Below are positions 30,212 to 39,291 of a stretch of 64,000 nucleotides of DNA, piece by piece. Below the pieces are notes generated by a model, which was given only the letters and a program-made list of their open reading frames with translations, was not told the DNA's origin and made no database searches. The stretch's first letter is position 1, and the number at the start of each line of letters is the position of its first letter. This stretch comes from CAWGAJ01 sp963820545 (GTDB taxonomy: Bacteria; Planctomycetota; Planctomycetia; Pirellulales; Thermoguttaceae). The stretch covers positions 558,001 to 622,000 of the forward strand of contig CAWGAJ010000001.1 of the NCBI GenBank assembly GCA_963820545.1. Reading direction: 5' to 3'. A program made the position numbers and the translations under genes.

Positions 30212-30279
30212 TAGCGCATTCTTTGCTCGCCGCGCCGGTCCCCCCCTTGCCGGTGCGGCATTTTTTTGCGCAAGTATAT

Positions 30280-30404
30280 TGCAAATTGTAAATTGCAAAA
30301 TGAAAATTGCGAATTGAACAAAGAGAGTAAGGATTGGGGATTAGGGATTAATGATTTATAGAATAAAGTGCGGAGCGTTCCCAGGCAGAGCCTGGGAACG
30401 AGGA
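30280..30404 (+). repeat. AAATTG slipped tract plus first copy of a direct repeat
   Basis: AAATTGTAAATTGCAAAATG tract, then a segment (about 30353-30404: TTTATAGAATAAAGTGCGGA then GTTCCCAGG palindrome and GGAACGAGGAA) that is repeated almost exactly at 30899-30951. Confidence 0.85.
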
Positions 30405-30440
30405 AATAATGAAAATTGCAACTTGAACGAGAGGGGAAGT

Positions 30441-30839
30441 ATGCCATCCGATCCATGGTCCACGGAGATTGACAAGTTTTTGGCGCTGGTACTGGCAAGC
30501 AAGTTGATTAGTTTCAAGAATTTAAGAGAGGCCTGCCGTGGGTTCGGGCATAAAGATGGAGCCAAATGGGATGATAACGATTTTGCCGCCCTTTGCGAGT
30601 ACCTTGTGACCAGCAAGCGGTTGACGCTTTGGCAATGCAAGATGTTGTTAAATGGGCAGTACAGAGGTTTTTATTTAGATGAGTATGAACTTCTAGATTA
30701 TGTGGGGAGTGAAGAAACCGAGAAAATATACCTGGCAGAGGATCGGACCACAAAACGTCATCTGCGATTACGAGTGACTCCGCCCATAATTACTCCCGGG
30801 AAAAGAAACAAACCCTATTATGAGGTTGAAGAAATATAA
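30441..30839 (+). CDS. orphan fragment resembling the leader of planctomycete Ser/Thr kinases
   Basis: 132 residues from ATG 30441 (GAGGGGAAG upstream). Residues 50-90 (YLVTSKRLTLWQCKMLLNGQ, then GFYLDEYELLDYVG) match the short domain that precedes the kinase domain in planctomycete kinases, where it usually reads LTxWQxxxLLxGxxxGFxLGxYxLLxxLG. After that, the P-loop glycines are mostly lost (DYVGSEETEKIYLAEDRTTK) and the protein stops about 35 residues later, so there is no kinase domain. Either a truncated kinase gene or a free-standing adaptor. It sits between rpsG and fusA and is bracketed by direct repeats. Confidence 0.6.
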   Translation: MPSDPWSTEIDKFLALVLASKLISFKNLREACRGFGHKDGAKWDDNDFAALCEYLVTSKRLTLWQCKMLLNGQYRGFYLDEYELLDYVGSEETEKIYLAEDRTTKRHLRLRVTPPIITPGKRNKPYYEVEEI

Positions 30840-30898
30840 ACAGCAATAATGCCTTTCGGCAACATGTAAAAAAATGAAAATTAAACGTAGGGATTAGT

Positions 30899-30951
30899 AA
30901 TTTATAGAATAAAGTGCGGAGCGTTCCCAGGCAGAGCCTGGGAACGAGGAA
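30899..30951 (+). repeat. second copy of the direct repeat flanking the kinase-leader fragment
   Basis: Same sequence as 30353-30404 including the GTTCCCAGGCAGAGCCTGGGAAC palindrome. The copies lie 546 bases apart and bracket the small gene. Confidence 0.85.
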
Positions 30952-30972
30952 TTTTCGATTTGTAATAAAACC

Positions 30973-33078
30973 ATGAGCGACCTTCAGCATCTTCGTAACA
31001 TTGGCGTGATCGCGCATATCGATGCGGGCAAGACGACCGTCACCGAACGGATGCTGTATTACTGCGGTTTTAGCCATCGCCTCGGCGAGGTGGATAAGGG
31101 CACGACGGTCACGGATTACGATCCGGAGGAACAGGAGCGGGGGATTACGATCAATGCCGCCTGCGTGAGGTTCGATTGGGAAGTGAAAACCATTCTGCCC
31201 GGGGACGTGGCCTGCCCGAAGATCCAAATCAATTTGATCGACACGCCCGGGCACGTGGATTTTACCGCCGAAGTGGAGCGGAGCCTGCGCGTGCTCGACG
31301 GCGGGGTGGTGGTGTTCAGCGCGCGCGAGGGCGTGGAGGCCCAGAGCGAGACCGTCTGGCATCAGGCCGACAAGTATCGCGTACCCCGGCTGGCGTTTAT
31401 CAACAAGATGGACCGCGAGGGAGCGGATTATTTCGGCACATTGGAGGAGATCCGCACGCGGTTGGATTGCCGGCCGGTGCCCTTGAATTTACCCATTGGC
31501 GCGGGCCCGCCGCACGTGAAAGAGGCCTTTGGGGGAATTATCGACCTGGTGGCCATGCGATCGCTTAGTTTTCCGGCCGGAAGCAAAGGCGCGGAGATCG
31601 TCGCGGGAGAGATTCCCGCGGAACTGCGCGATGAGGCCGAATTGTGGCGCGGGCAGATGCTCGATCAGCTTTCGCTGTATAGCGACGAACTGACCGAACT
31701 GATGCTGGGCGGAGAAGCGATACCCGCGGCGCTGGTGAACAAGGTGCTGCGCAAGGCCACGATACACAACATGATCGTGCCGGTGCTGTGCGGCTCGGCC
31801 TTGGACGGCATCGGGGTGCAGCCGCTGCTGGACGCCGTGGCCGCGTATTTGCCCAGCCCGGCCGACGTCCCGCCGGTGGAAGGCGTCTGTCCAAAAAAGA
31901 AAGACGCAAAAATAACGCGCAAGCCCGATCCGGACGAACCTTTCTGCGGCCTGGTTTTCAAGATCCAAGCCGACCGTCACGGCGATTTGCACTACCTGCG
32001 GGTTTATTCCGGCCACTTGAAGGCCAACAGCCGGGTTTACAATCCGGGCAAGGACAAGAAGGAAAACATTCCTCAATTGTGGCGGATTCAGGCCGATCGG
32101 CGCTCGCAGGTTGAGGCGGTTTCGGCCGGCGACATTATCGGCGTGATCGGCTTGCGCCACTCGGTGACCGGCGATACGCTCTGTGACGCGCACGAGCCGA
32201 TTTTGCTGGAATCGATCAGCTTTCCGCAGACTGTAATTTCCATGGCCATTGAACCGGAGACTTCCACGGAGCGGAAAAAACTGGCCGACGTGCTGGAAAT
32301 GATGAAGCGGCAAGATCCCACCTTCCGCGCCCGGGAAAATGAGGAGACCGGGCAGACGCTGATCAGCGGCATGGGCGAGTTGCACCTGGAAGTAATCAAA
32401 CACCGGCTGCTGCGGGACTTCAAACTGAACGTGCGCGTGCACAAGCCCCGGGTGAGTTATCGCGAGACGATCGAGAAGGCGGTCGAAGTGACCGGCGAAT
32501 GTCACCGCAATGTGGGCGGGCAGATGTTGACGGCCAAGGTGGATATACGCATGGAGCCGCTGGCCAAGGGTCTGAAGCCAGTGACCGTGACCGTGGCCCC
32601 GGGCATCAAGCTGCCCCAGCAGTATCTTAACGCCGTCAGCGAAGTTTTAAGCGAACAGGGCGAAGGAGGCGGCCTGTTGGGATTTCCGCTGATGCACGTG
32701 AAAATCACCGTGCTTTCGGGCCAGATTCACGAGACCGAATCGAATGAACTGGCTTTTCGCTACGCCGCGGCCGACGCCTTTATGAAGGCTTTGCGCGAGG
32801 CGGGCATCGTGCTTTTGGAGCCGATCATGCGCCTGGAGGTGACCGTGCCCGAGGAAAATCTGGGCGAGATCATGGGGGACTTGCAGCAGCGGCGGGCAAT
32901 CATCGTACGGACCCACGTGCGCGGCAAAAACACGGTGATCGAGGCCCACGCCCCACTGGCCAGTTTGTTCGGCTATTCATCGGCCATGCGCGGCTTAAGC
33001 CAAGGCCGGGCAACCTGCACCATGGAGCCGCATTCTTACGGGCCGGCGCCGGCGGAAGTGCTGCAAGGCTTTATGTAA
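30973..33078 (+). CDS. fusA: translation elongation factor G
   Basis: 701 residues, intact. Moves tRNAs and mRNA on the ribosome after peptide transfer. G1 AHIDAGKTTVTERMLYY, switch I RGITINAA, G3 DTPGHVDF, G4 NKMD, then domain II, domain IV (GGQMLTAKVDIRMEPL-type) and a C-terminal RGLSQGRATCTMEP. Planctomycetes often have more than one EF-G; from this sequence alone I cannot say whether it is the main factor, though its place after rpsL-rpsG argues for it. Confidence 0.93.
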   Translation: MSDLQHLRNIGVIAHIDAGKTTVTERMLYYCGFSHRLGEVDKGTTVTDYDPEEQERGITINAACVRFDWEVKTILPGDVACPKIQINLIDTPGHVDFTAEVERSLRVLDGGVVVFSAREGVEAQSETVWHQADKYRVPRLAFINKMDREGADYFGTLEEIRTRLDCRPVPLNLPIGAGPPHVKEAFGGIIDLVAMRSLSFPAGSKGAEIVAGEIPAELRDEAELWRGQMLDQLSLYSDELTELMLGGEAIPAALVNKVLRKATIHNMIVPVLCGSALDGIGVQPLLDAVAAYLPSPADVPPVEGVCPKKKDAKITRKPDPDEPFCGLVFKIQADRHGDLHYLRVYSGHLKANSRVYNPGKDKKENIPQLWRIQADRRSQVEAVSAGDIIGVIGLRHSVTGDTLCDAHEPILLESISFPQTVISMAIEPETSTERKKLADVLEMMKRQDPTFRARENEETGQTLISGMGELHLEVIKHRLLRDFKLNVRVHKPRVSYRETIEKAVEVTGECHRNVGGQMLTAKVDIRMEPLAKGLKPVTVTVAPGIKLPQQYLNAVSEVLSEQGEGGGLLGFPLMHVKITVLSGQIHETESNELAFRYAAADAFMKALREAGIVLLEPIMRLEVTVPEENLGEIMGDLQQRRAIIVRTHVRGKNTVIEAHAPLASLFGYSSAMRGLSQGRATCTMEPHSYGPAPAEVLQGFM

Positions 33079-33079
33079 G

Positions 33080-33116
33080 CAATTGAAAATTGCAAAATGC
33101 AAATTGCAAATTGAAC
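33080..33116 (+). repeat. AAATTGCAAATTG slipped repeat after fusA
   Basis: CAATTGAAAATTGCAAAATG and CAAATTGCAAATTGAAC directly after the stop codon; same family as the tracts after rplJ and rpsG. Confidence 0.85.
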
Positions 33117-33238
33117 AACCAATCGCTGTGTGGTCCAGGAAACTTAGCCCCCACTTGCGGCCCAATGCTCGCCTGCCTATGCTGACAGAAGTGTAAATTA
33201 GGTTACACGGTAAGTAAGGCGGATAGTGAGTAAAGTAC

Positions 33239-33673
33239 ATGTCATTACTCAGTGATTTCTTCATCGCCACGCCAAACGAAGTTCAGGATGCCGATATTGC
33301 CCAGACGCCTGTGGGCAGGTTTCCAGGCTTGCTTGCTAAACGCACAGACGTTATAAAGATCGTGCAGCTTCAGTGCATCGTGGAAGGCTCGCTGTTCGAC
33401 GACCATGTTGCTGGATTGGATGCCTTGTTCGTGCGCACCATGAGTGATGAAGGGACGTGGATTGTCAGAGTTCCTGATTCCTTGTTTGAGTTTCTCTACT
33501 CTGCCGAGGCCAATAGAATTCGCACAGTCGGTAAGCAGTGGGCAGAGACTGAGGAGTGGAGACTAGATAGAGGAAGCCCAGACGACATTATTCTTTTTCT
33601 CGATCAGATATGTCAGCTTGCTCGTATGGCAAAGAGCGCTGGGAAGGAGCTTTATGTTTGGATTTCTCTTTGA
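33239..33673 (+). CDS. hypothetical protein
   Basis: 144 residues starting MSLLSDFFIATPNEVQDADI. No catalytic motif is seen. The length and the pattern of an N-terminal MSLLSDFF...A followed by a W-rich middle resemble small immunity-like or DUF-type proteins that accompany ADP-ribosyl or polymorphic toxins, but I cannot name a family. It follows fusA after 160 bases with its own GTGAGTAAAG-type leader. Confidence 0.5.
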   Translation: MSLLSDFFIATPNEVQDADIAQTPVGRFPGLLAKRTDVIKIVQLQCIVEGSLFDDHVAGLDALFVRTMSDEGTWIVRVPDSLFEFLYSAEANRIRTVGKQWAETEEWRLDRGSPDDIILFLDQICQLARMAKSAGKELYVWISL

Positions 33674-33827
33674 GGGTGAATATCCAATCATGCATTGAAG
33701 CGAACTTACGACTCGCTATTGCAGATAACCAATGGTAGGGTGGGACGGTGTCCCACCAATTTTTGTTTTTAATATTATTGTCGGGACGTTGTCCCAACCT
33801 TTACTTGGTGTTTTAGATGTATGGCAT

Positions 33828-34046
33828 ATGCATGATTCACCAAAATATGCGATCATGATATATTGGAGCGCTGATGATGAGGCATTTATTGCCGAAGTGC
33901 CGGAACTGCCCGGTTGCGCTGCTGATGGGCCAACCTATCAGGAGGCATTAAGCAATATATAGATCGTTATCCAAGAATGGCTCCAAACCGCAAAAGAATT
34001 GGGCCGGCCTATTCCGGAACCAAAAGGGCGATTGCTCTTTGCGTAA
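33828..34046 (+). pseudogene. HicB-like antitoxin gene with an in-frame TAG
   Basis: Reading from ATG 33828, MHDSPKYAIMIYWSADDEAF and VPELPGCAADGPTYQEALSN are typical of the HicB/UPF0150 fold. At 33960-33962 a TAG replaces what is usually a glutamate codon, and the frame then continues IVIQEWLQTAKELGRPIPEP to a TAA at 34044-34046, a perfect family end. One G-to-T change explains the loss. No HicA toxin gene is next to it. Confidence 0.7.
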
Positions 34047-34118
34047 TGGTTAATGAAAGTTTTGTAGTTTTGTAATTTTGTAGGTCATGCACTCTGTGCA
34101 TGACAATTTGATGTTAAA

Positions 34119-34246
34119 CTAAAATGCTCCTAATTGTCAGGCACGGTGTGCCTGACCTACTTAGCTAAAATGCTCCTAATTGTCAGGCACGGTGTGCCTG
34201 ACCTACTTAGCTAATTGTCAGGCACGGTGTGCCTGACCTACTTAGC
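34119..34246 (+). repeat. 46-base tandem repeat with internal palindrome (three copies)
   Basis: Two full 46-base copies (from 34119 and 34165) and a third (from 34211) lacking ten bases. Each carries GTCAGGCACGGTGTGCCTGAC. A related palindrome (GTCATGCACTCTGTGCATGAC) lies just before at about 34083-34104. Confidence 0.9.
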
Positions 34247-34270
34247 TGGAGAGAGCATGAGACACTGGCC

Positions 34271-34420
34271 GCCTAACATGGCGGCTGGACAACGGGAGGC
34301 TAGACAAAGTCTCGCGTATTACGGTTGATATCTTACCGCGGGTGGCTTGACAAATCCATACTCGACCGCGAAAATGGCGTGATACTCGACCGTATTTTCG
34401 CGGTCGAATACCTGTTAGGC
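34271..34420 (+). other. attC-like recombination site A
   Basis: R'' GCCTAAC at 34271-34277 and R' GTTAGGC at 34414-34420, with perfect inverted pairing extending over GCCGCCTAACA/TGTTAGGCGGC. An internal 13-base stem (CGACCGCGAAAAT/ATTTTCGCGGTCG) lies at 34363-34406. At 150 bases it is at the long end for attC. A hydrolase gene starts 12 bases after it. Confidence 0.6.
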
Positions 34421-34431
34421 GGCTTAAACTC

Positions 34432-35392
34432 ATGATCGCGCCATTGGCAAAATTCATTGATTGGTCAGTTCTTCAGTTGGCATACGCCGTTGTTGGGCTG
34501 AGACATGCGCCCAGGCCAAAATGGAAATTGGAGGAAGCGCTCGAATTTCTAAACGGGCCGGACTTTATCCCCGCCGCAAGCAACGCGGCACAGATTGAAT
34601 TTGATGGGCCGCGGCATTTCAGATTTCCCACGCCGCGCCCGAGCAAAGTCGAGGAGAACAACATCGTTTATGGCCGGCTCTATCGGTGTGCGGAACGCTG
34701 GCAGGAACGACCGGTGATCATTCTATTGGATGGCTATCCGGCCGTCGGTTATCATTCCGCGTTTCCATTGCTTGCCCGCCGGTTCAATCGGGCAGGATTC
34801 AACGTGGCCACATTGGTCGCTCCCTACAATCTTCAACGCCGTCCGCGCCGACCCATTGAAGAGAATTGTTTGGAGTTCGCGCGGGAGATGGCACAGAACG
34901 TCGCCGAGATTCGCGCGCTGACTGGCTGGCTGCTTGATGAAGGTTGCCCATCCGTGGGGCTTCTGAGTTTTTCGTTTGGGGGATGGGTTGCGGGATTGAC
35001 TGCGTGCGGCGATGCACGCATCGCCGCGGTCGTTCTGACTATGCCCGCCGTGGCCTTCCGCATGTTCTCCTCTCCTCCAGTCGTCTGGCGGCGGGTTCGG
35101 GAAGCGCTCCAGGCTCTAAGGCCGGCACACGAAGCAATGGATACGACACGGTTAAATCTGATTTTATCCAAGCCAGTCATCCCGAAAGAGAATATATTGT
35201 TGATTGAAGGAATTTATGATTTGTTCGGGGATCCGCAACCTGTCGAGGAACCTCTGGCAAAAGTGGGAACAACCTGAAATCTGGCGATTGCCTCACGGTC
35301 ACGTTAGTGCGCTGTTCGTGCCGGGCTTGACGGGGCGCGTGCTTCGCTGGCTGGCACCGAGGTTGGAAGCCGGTCGAAAAAACAACGCATGA
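34432..35392 (+). CDS. alpha/beta hydrolase in an integron-like cassette, frame broken near the end
   Basis: About 320 residues. A central strand (RPVIILLDGYPAVGYHSAF) and the nucleophile elbow LLSFSFGGWVAG mark an alpha/beta hydrolase; the acid is probably the Asp in IEGIYDLFGDPQ. The frame ends early at 35277, but removing one C near 35249-35254 (GAGGAACCTCTGG to GAGGAACTCTGG) continues as WQKWEQPEIWRLPHGHVSAL, which supplies the catalytic histidine (HGHVS) and runs to a TGA at about 35392. Without this change the enzyme would lack its histidine. The site is not GC-alternating, so it may be a real mutation. Substrate unknown. Confidence 0.65.
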
Positions 35393-35921
35393 TTGCGCCC
35401 TGGCAAAATTCATTGATTGGTATTCCCTACAAGCCGTCTGGATGCTCACGGCTTTCCGAAAATGTGCCAGGGGCAATTCAACGTTGACCGCGCCTTGAGT
35501 TTATGAACGGTCTGGGTTATGCAATGATTATCACGTTTTCGGAGCCACTCGCCCGTCGGGGTGGTTCGGCTTTGGATCGTTAACCAGCGTCGGTCGCCCC
35601 CACCGGCGCGAAACGGCATCTTACTTGCGCACGTCGGTCACACCGACCGCCACCAGTCCCAGTAAATATATGGATGAGATGAGACGCTCCGAAAAAGGAC
35701 CCCTTTTTCGGCACGCCTCTACAATCCCGTCAAACGGTGCCTGCGAGGAATCTGCGATGGAAGCAACATCCTCTAACGGAGAAGTACCCACGATCGGCCC
35801 ATCAAAGGAACAAAAAAATGTTGAAAGAGAAAACGAACGCAAAATTGGCTTTTTTGTGTCGAAGTGGTAATATATGAAAGTAATTCGCAGCTCAATTCCA
35901 ATCAATACCAGGGAGGTGATC
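35393..35921 (+). pseudogene. decayed 5' remnant of a second copy of the hydrolase gene, then non-coding DNA
   Basis: Starting at ATG 35388-35392, GATTGCGCCCTGGCAAAATT and CATTGATTGG nearly match the first bases of the hydrolase at 34432. With small frame changes it translates to FIDWYSLQAVWMLTAFRKCA and FMNGLG, matching FIDWSVLQLAYAVVGLRHAP and FLNGPD of the full gene. After about 130 bases the similarity ends. The remainder to 35921 has no gene and ends in the GGGAGGTGATC ribosome site of the next gene. Confidence 0.6.
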
Positions 35922-37661
35922 ATGTTAAGAAGATATGAAAATGCGGGCTGGTTCCACGGATTGGTCATTCCATTTGCTGCTTGGATGCTTTTTAGTCTCG
36001 CATCTTATGCCGAAGAACCTCAGCCTCAAGATGCATTGATTAAAGCGCGGATCGAGGCGGGCGAATTCGCGCCTGCTTTGGATATGGCCCGACGGGCTGC
36101 CGTAGTAGAACAACGCGATGCTTACTTAGCCCAAATTGCCATGGGGCAAGCCCAGGCTGGGATCCGTGAAGCCTCCGTTTACACGGCGGGAGAAATATCC
36201 GACGACCGGACCCGGTCGCAGGTTCTTTCGCGCGTGGCGGCCGAACCCTTGGGAGGACAAGGGGGCGGAACACAGGCCGACTTCCAAAGTCTTATCGATC
36301 TGATTACATCGACCGTGAAGCCCACATCCTGGGACAGCGTGGGCGGGCTGGGTTCAATCTCCCCTTTTCCCACGGGCGTTTACGTCAATCCACAGGGCGT
36401 ACTCCAGCCGCTTTTAAAAGAGGAATCCGCCGGAGTTCTGGCGGCCTTGCATGTCTCAAGCGCGCCTAGGTCCCACCGGGAAAACGCGCGGAAAAGCTCG
36501 CCTCTGCGCAAGATTTCACTGCAACGGCTGGAGAAACAAGTGCAGTTGCGACTGGCGATGGGTGAACAACCAAGTGAAGTCATGCAGGTCCTGGCCGGCT
36601 TGCAGCGCATTAGATATGTCTTTGTGTATCCGGAGTCGGGCGACATCGTCCTGGCCGGGCCCGCCGGGAACTGGAAGATAGGCGATGAAAATATCATCGT
36701 TAGTACGGATTCCGAGCAACCGGTGGTGCGGCTCGACGACCTGGTAGTTATTCTTCGCCGCATGATAAGCGTTCCCGAAGCCACTTTCGGCTGCTTGATC
36801 GTTCCCAGGCAGGAATCCTTATCGCGATTCCAGGAGTTTATAAACCAATCCAATAAGCGGCCGCTACCCCCGGGACAACGAAAAACATGGTTGAAAAGTT
36901 TGCAGTCGCAGATGGGCGATCAGGACATCGAAGTCTATGGCCTCGATCCCCGCACGCGCGCCGCACGAGTGATGGTCGAGGCCGACTATCGCATGAAGCT
37001 TGTAGGAATGGGTCTGGAAGAAGGCGTTCCCGGCGTACAGAGTTATCTTGCCATGATCAAGATTCCACCCGGACAGGCTCCACCTCCGATGGCAGTGCTG
37101 CGCTGGTGGTTCACCATGAATTACGAAGCCATTGCGGCCGCGAAGGATCACCGCGCATTCGCCATAAGTGGACAAGGAGTGAAGGTTTTAAGCGAGAATG
37201 AACAGCTTTCGGTGGAAGGAAAACGGATTCACACAGGCGAGTCCGATGCCTTAACGCGACAGTTCGCACAAAGTTTCACCGAGAACTTCGAGGCCCTCTC
37301 GATCAAGTATCCCATTTACGGAGAACTGAGAAACATTTTCGACCTGGCGCTGGTCTGCTCTTTGATTCGCGAGGAAAACTTGGCCGCAAAGACCGGCTGG
37401 CACATGACTTGTTTTGCCGACCCGGATGCATATCAGGTCGAGCTTGGCCCGGCCCCAAAAACGGTGCAATCGGTTGTTAATTACCGCATTATCAACGGTA
37501 TCATCGTGGCGGGCGTAAGCGGCGGAGTAACTGTTGATCCGGCCCGGCTGGTTTCTAGGCAAGCAGTGCGATTGGAAACCGACGGCGCCCTGGGCAACCG
37601 ACGGTCCGCCGCCGTGCCAAAGCAACCGTCCGGGGGCGGAGATATATGGTGGTGGGATTAA
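35922..37661 (+). CDS. secreted DUF1598-type planctomycete protein
   Basis: About 579 residues. ATG 35922 is chosen because GGGAGGTGATC precedes it and because it gives a signal peptide (GLVIPFAAWMLFSLASYAEE). Residues 200-560 match the DUF1598 pattern as I recall it (VEADYRMKLVGMGLEEGVPG, RWWFTMNYEAI, AFAISGQGVKVLSENE). The family is known mainly from planctomycetes and has no assigned job. It lies among cassette-like elements but is too long and has no adjacent attC, so it is probably part of the backbone. Confidence 0.75.
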   Translation: MLRRYENAGWFHGLVIPFAAWMLFSLASYAEEPQPQDALIKARIEAGEFAPALDMARRAAVVEQRDAYLAQIAMGQAQAGIREASVYTAGEISDDRTRSQVLSRVAAEPLGGQGGGTQADFQSLIDLITSTVKPTSWDSVGGLGSISPFPTGVYVNPQGVLQPLLKEESAGVLAALHVSSAPRSHRENARKSSPLRKISLQRLEKQVQLRLAMGEQPSEVMQVLAGLQRIRYVFVYPESGDIVLAGPAGNWKIGDENIIVSTDSEQPVVRLDDLVVILRRMISVPEATFGCLIVPRQESLSRFQEFINQSNKRPLPPGQRKTWLKSLQSQMGDQDIEVYGLDPRTRAARVMVEADYRMKLVGMGLEEGVPGVQSYLAMIKIPPGQAPPPMAVLRWWFTMNYEAIAAAKDHRAFAISGQGVKVLSENEQLSVEGKRIHTGESDALTRQFAQSFTENFEALSIKYPIYGELRNIFDLALVCSLIREENLAAKTGWHMTCFADPDAYQVELGPAPKTVQSVVNYRIINGIIVAGVSGGVTVDPARLVSRQAVRLETDGALGNRRSAAVPKQPSGGGDIWWWD

Positions 37662-37720
37662 ATAAAGTACCGTATTAAGCCGCCACGAATGCAGAAAAAA
37701 ATTCTAAAGGTGCTTTCTAG

Positions 37721-38704
37721 ATGGAGCGGATTGTTTTTCGGATATTTGCGTGGGTATGTATTTGTTATTTATTGCTCCCGGCAGGCAATACATTGGCACA
37801 AAAGGCCGCCGCCACGGGGGAGATTGCGGCTGTCATAGACGATGAACCGATTTATGCCGAAGAGATAATCCGCCTGATGAACAAAGTCACCCGGGGCCGT
37901 GACGTTAATCCAGCCGTTTTGCCGTTGCTTCAAGCCCGAACACTACAGGAGATCATTGATCGCCGTCTTGTTCTGGCATACGCTCGTCGCATTAAATCCG
38001 CTCCGACAACGGAAGAGACTGATGCGGAACTTGACAAAATGAAATCCACACTGGCCTCGCGGCGGCAATCACTGGCCGACTATCTTAATAGCCAATCAAT
38101 CACCGAAACTGACCTGAGGCGGCAAATCACCTGGAACATGGTATGGGAAAAATTTCTCGCCCAGTATATTACGGAACCAAGGTTGGAGTCATATTTTCAA
38201 GCCCATCACCGCGATTTTGACGGCACTACAGTATCTGTGAGCCATATCCTGTTGCGGACTGAAAAGAGCGACAATTCCCGTGTTTGGGACGACCTGTTCA
38301 AAAACGCTGCGGCGATTCGTGGGGAAATCATCTCGGGCAAGATTTCTTTCGCCGAGGCAGCGCGAAAGTATTCCGCCGGACCAAGCGCCAAGGACGGCGG
38401 TGAATTGGGTTCAATTCCCCGGCACGGAGTAATGGACGAGGCCTTTTCACGCGCCGCCTTTGAACTGGATATCGGGCGGGTGAGCGAGCCGGTGCGAACG
38501 CCCTTCGGCGTGCACCTGATATGCTGTAATGAAATCAAGCCCGGCGACAAGCGGTTAGACGACGTGCGTAAAAAATTGGAGGAAGGCCTGTCTCGTGAGC
38601 TTCTAGATAATTTAGCTCGAAAGCAAAATAATATCACACCCGTAAAGTACACGGGCAAGATGCCGTATCTCAAAGAAGGAACAGAAGAGCTTGTCATGCC
38701 GTAA
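37721..38704 (+). CDS. exported PpiC-type peptidyl-prolyl isomerase (SurA-like)
   Basis: 327 residues with a signal peptide (FAWVCICYLLLPAGNTLAQ). The N-terminal SurA-like helical part (residues 35-150) is followed by a parvulin domain at about 170-275 (VSVSHILLRTE, AARKYSAGPSAKDGGELGSI, AAFELDIGRVSEPVRTPFGV). It likely helps fold exported proteins. 59 bases after the DUF1598 gene and probably co-transcribed with it. Confidence 0.85.
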   Translation: MERIVFRIFAWVCICYLLLPAGNTLAQKAAATGEIAAVIDDEPIYAEEIIRLMNKVTRGRDVNPAVLPLLQARTLQEIIDRRLVLAYARRIKSAPTTEETDAELDKMKSTLASRRQSLADYLNSQSITETDLRRQITWNMVWEKFLAQYITEPRLESYFQAHHRDFDGTTVSVSHILLRTEKSDNSRVWDDLFKNAAAIRGEIISGKISFAEAARKYSAGPSAKDGGELGSIPRHGVMDEAFSRAAFELDIGRVSEPVRTPFGVHLICCNEIKPGDKRLDDVRKKLEEGLSRELLDNLARKQNNITPVKYTGKMPYLKEGTEELVMP

Positions 38705-39213
38705 TGTTACAGCGGCACTCGGAAGGAATAGGCATTAAGATCATTTACTCCTTACACTTGTACAATGTAAATAACGGTTGAAAACTGTGGTGCTCGTGGG
38801 GACCGGCGTAACGGTCGAAAAGCGTGGCGCTCTTAACCTTACTCGCGGAAGGGTGAGCAGCCTATCTCACGAATTTATACCGTTTCTTCGGACATCCTAT
38901 CAAAGGACCATATTCTGAAATAGCTATAAAGACGATGACCTAAAGGATTTGTTTCAGGATTCGGTATCAACCGGCTTGTTAACTTTTTGGGGATTGTTAA
39001 CCAGAGATAATGAAGACGGTTGATTTTTTTCATGCCCTCTTGGGACTGCGTCCCACCGATTCAAGAATCGGTGCCACCCTGCGGGTGGTATGATCTCCGG
39101 CGGTAATATTGCGGCATAGCATGGACATCGGTGCGGTGTAGCATGGCTTCGCTCGCTGGCGATCCGTCGCAACTCATTTGCCAGTATGAGGCATCAAGGT
39201 TGACAACGCCATG
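38705..39213. other. intergenic region before the second cassette group
   Basis: No supported gene. Contains GTGGTGCTCGTGGGGACCGG-type imperfect repeats (38780-38830) and a TTGGGACTGCGTCCCACCGA palindrome near 39038-39060. The part from about 39146 onward (GATCCGTCGCAACTCATTTG, GAGGCATCAAGGTTGACAAC) is repeated at about 40590-40658. Confidence 0.5.
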
Positions 39214-39273
39214 CTCGGCTGTGAAAATGTGGTAAAGTTTTACCGCACTTCGGCGGTTGAATACCTGTTGGGC
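39214..39273 (+). other. attC-like half site B
   Basis: Sixty bases from CTCGGCTGTGAAAATG to GAATACCTGTTGGGC; the R' box is GTTGGGC (39267-39273). The same 60-base unit occurs at 34361-34420 and 40659-40718. The matching R'' box upstream is degenerate, so this is a partial or old site. Confidence 0.5.
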
Positions 39274-39291
39274 GAGAGCAAGAGGGAAAAG

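Noticed and set aside
34119..34246. CRISPR array
   Set aside because: Three direct copies without unique spacers; the unit is a tandem duplication carrying a palindrome, and no cas genes are near.
35874..35921. Upstream ATG for the DUF1598 protein
   Set aside because: The ATG at 35922 has an excellent GGGAGGTGATC ribosome site and gives a normal signal peptide.
39211..39291. Extended N-terminus of the cassette proteins (MLGCENVVKFY...)
   Set aside because: This stretch is the attC-like repeat read in frame and is shared by unrelated cassette genes.
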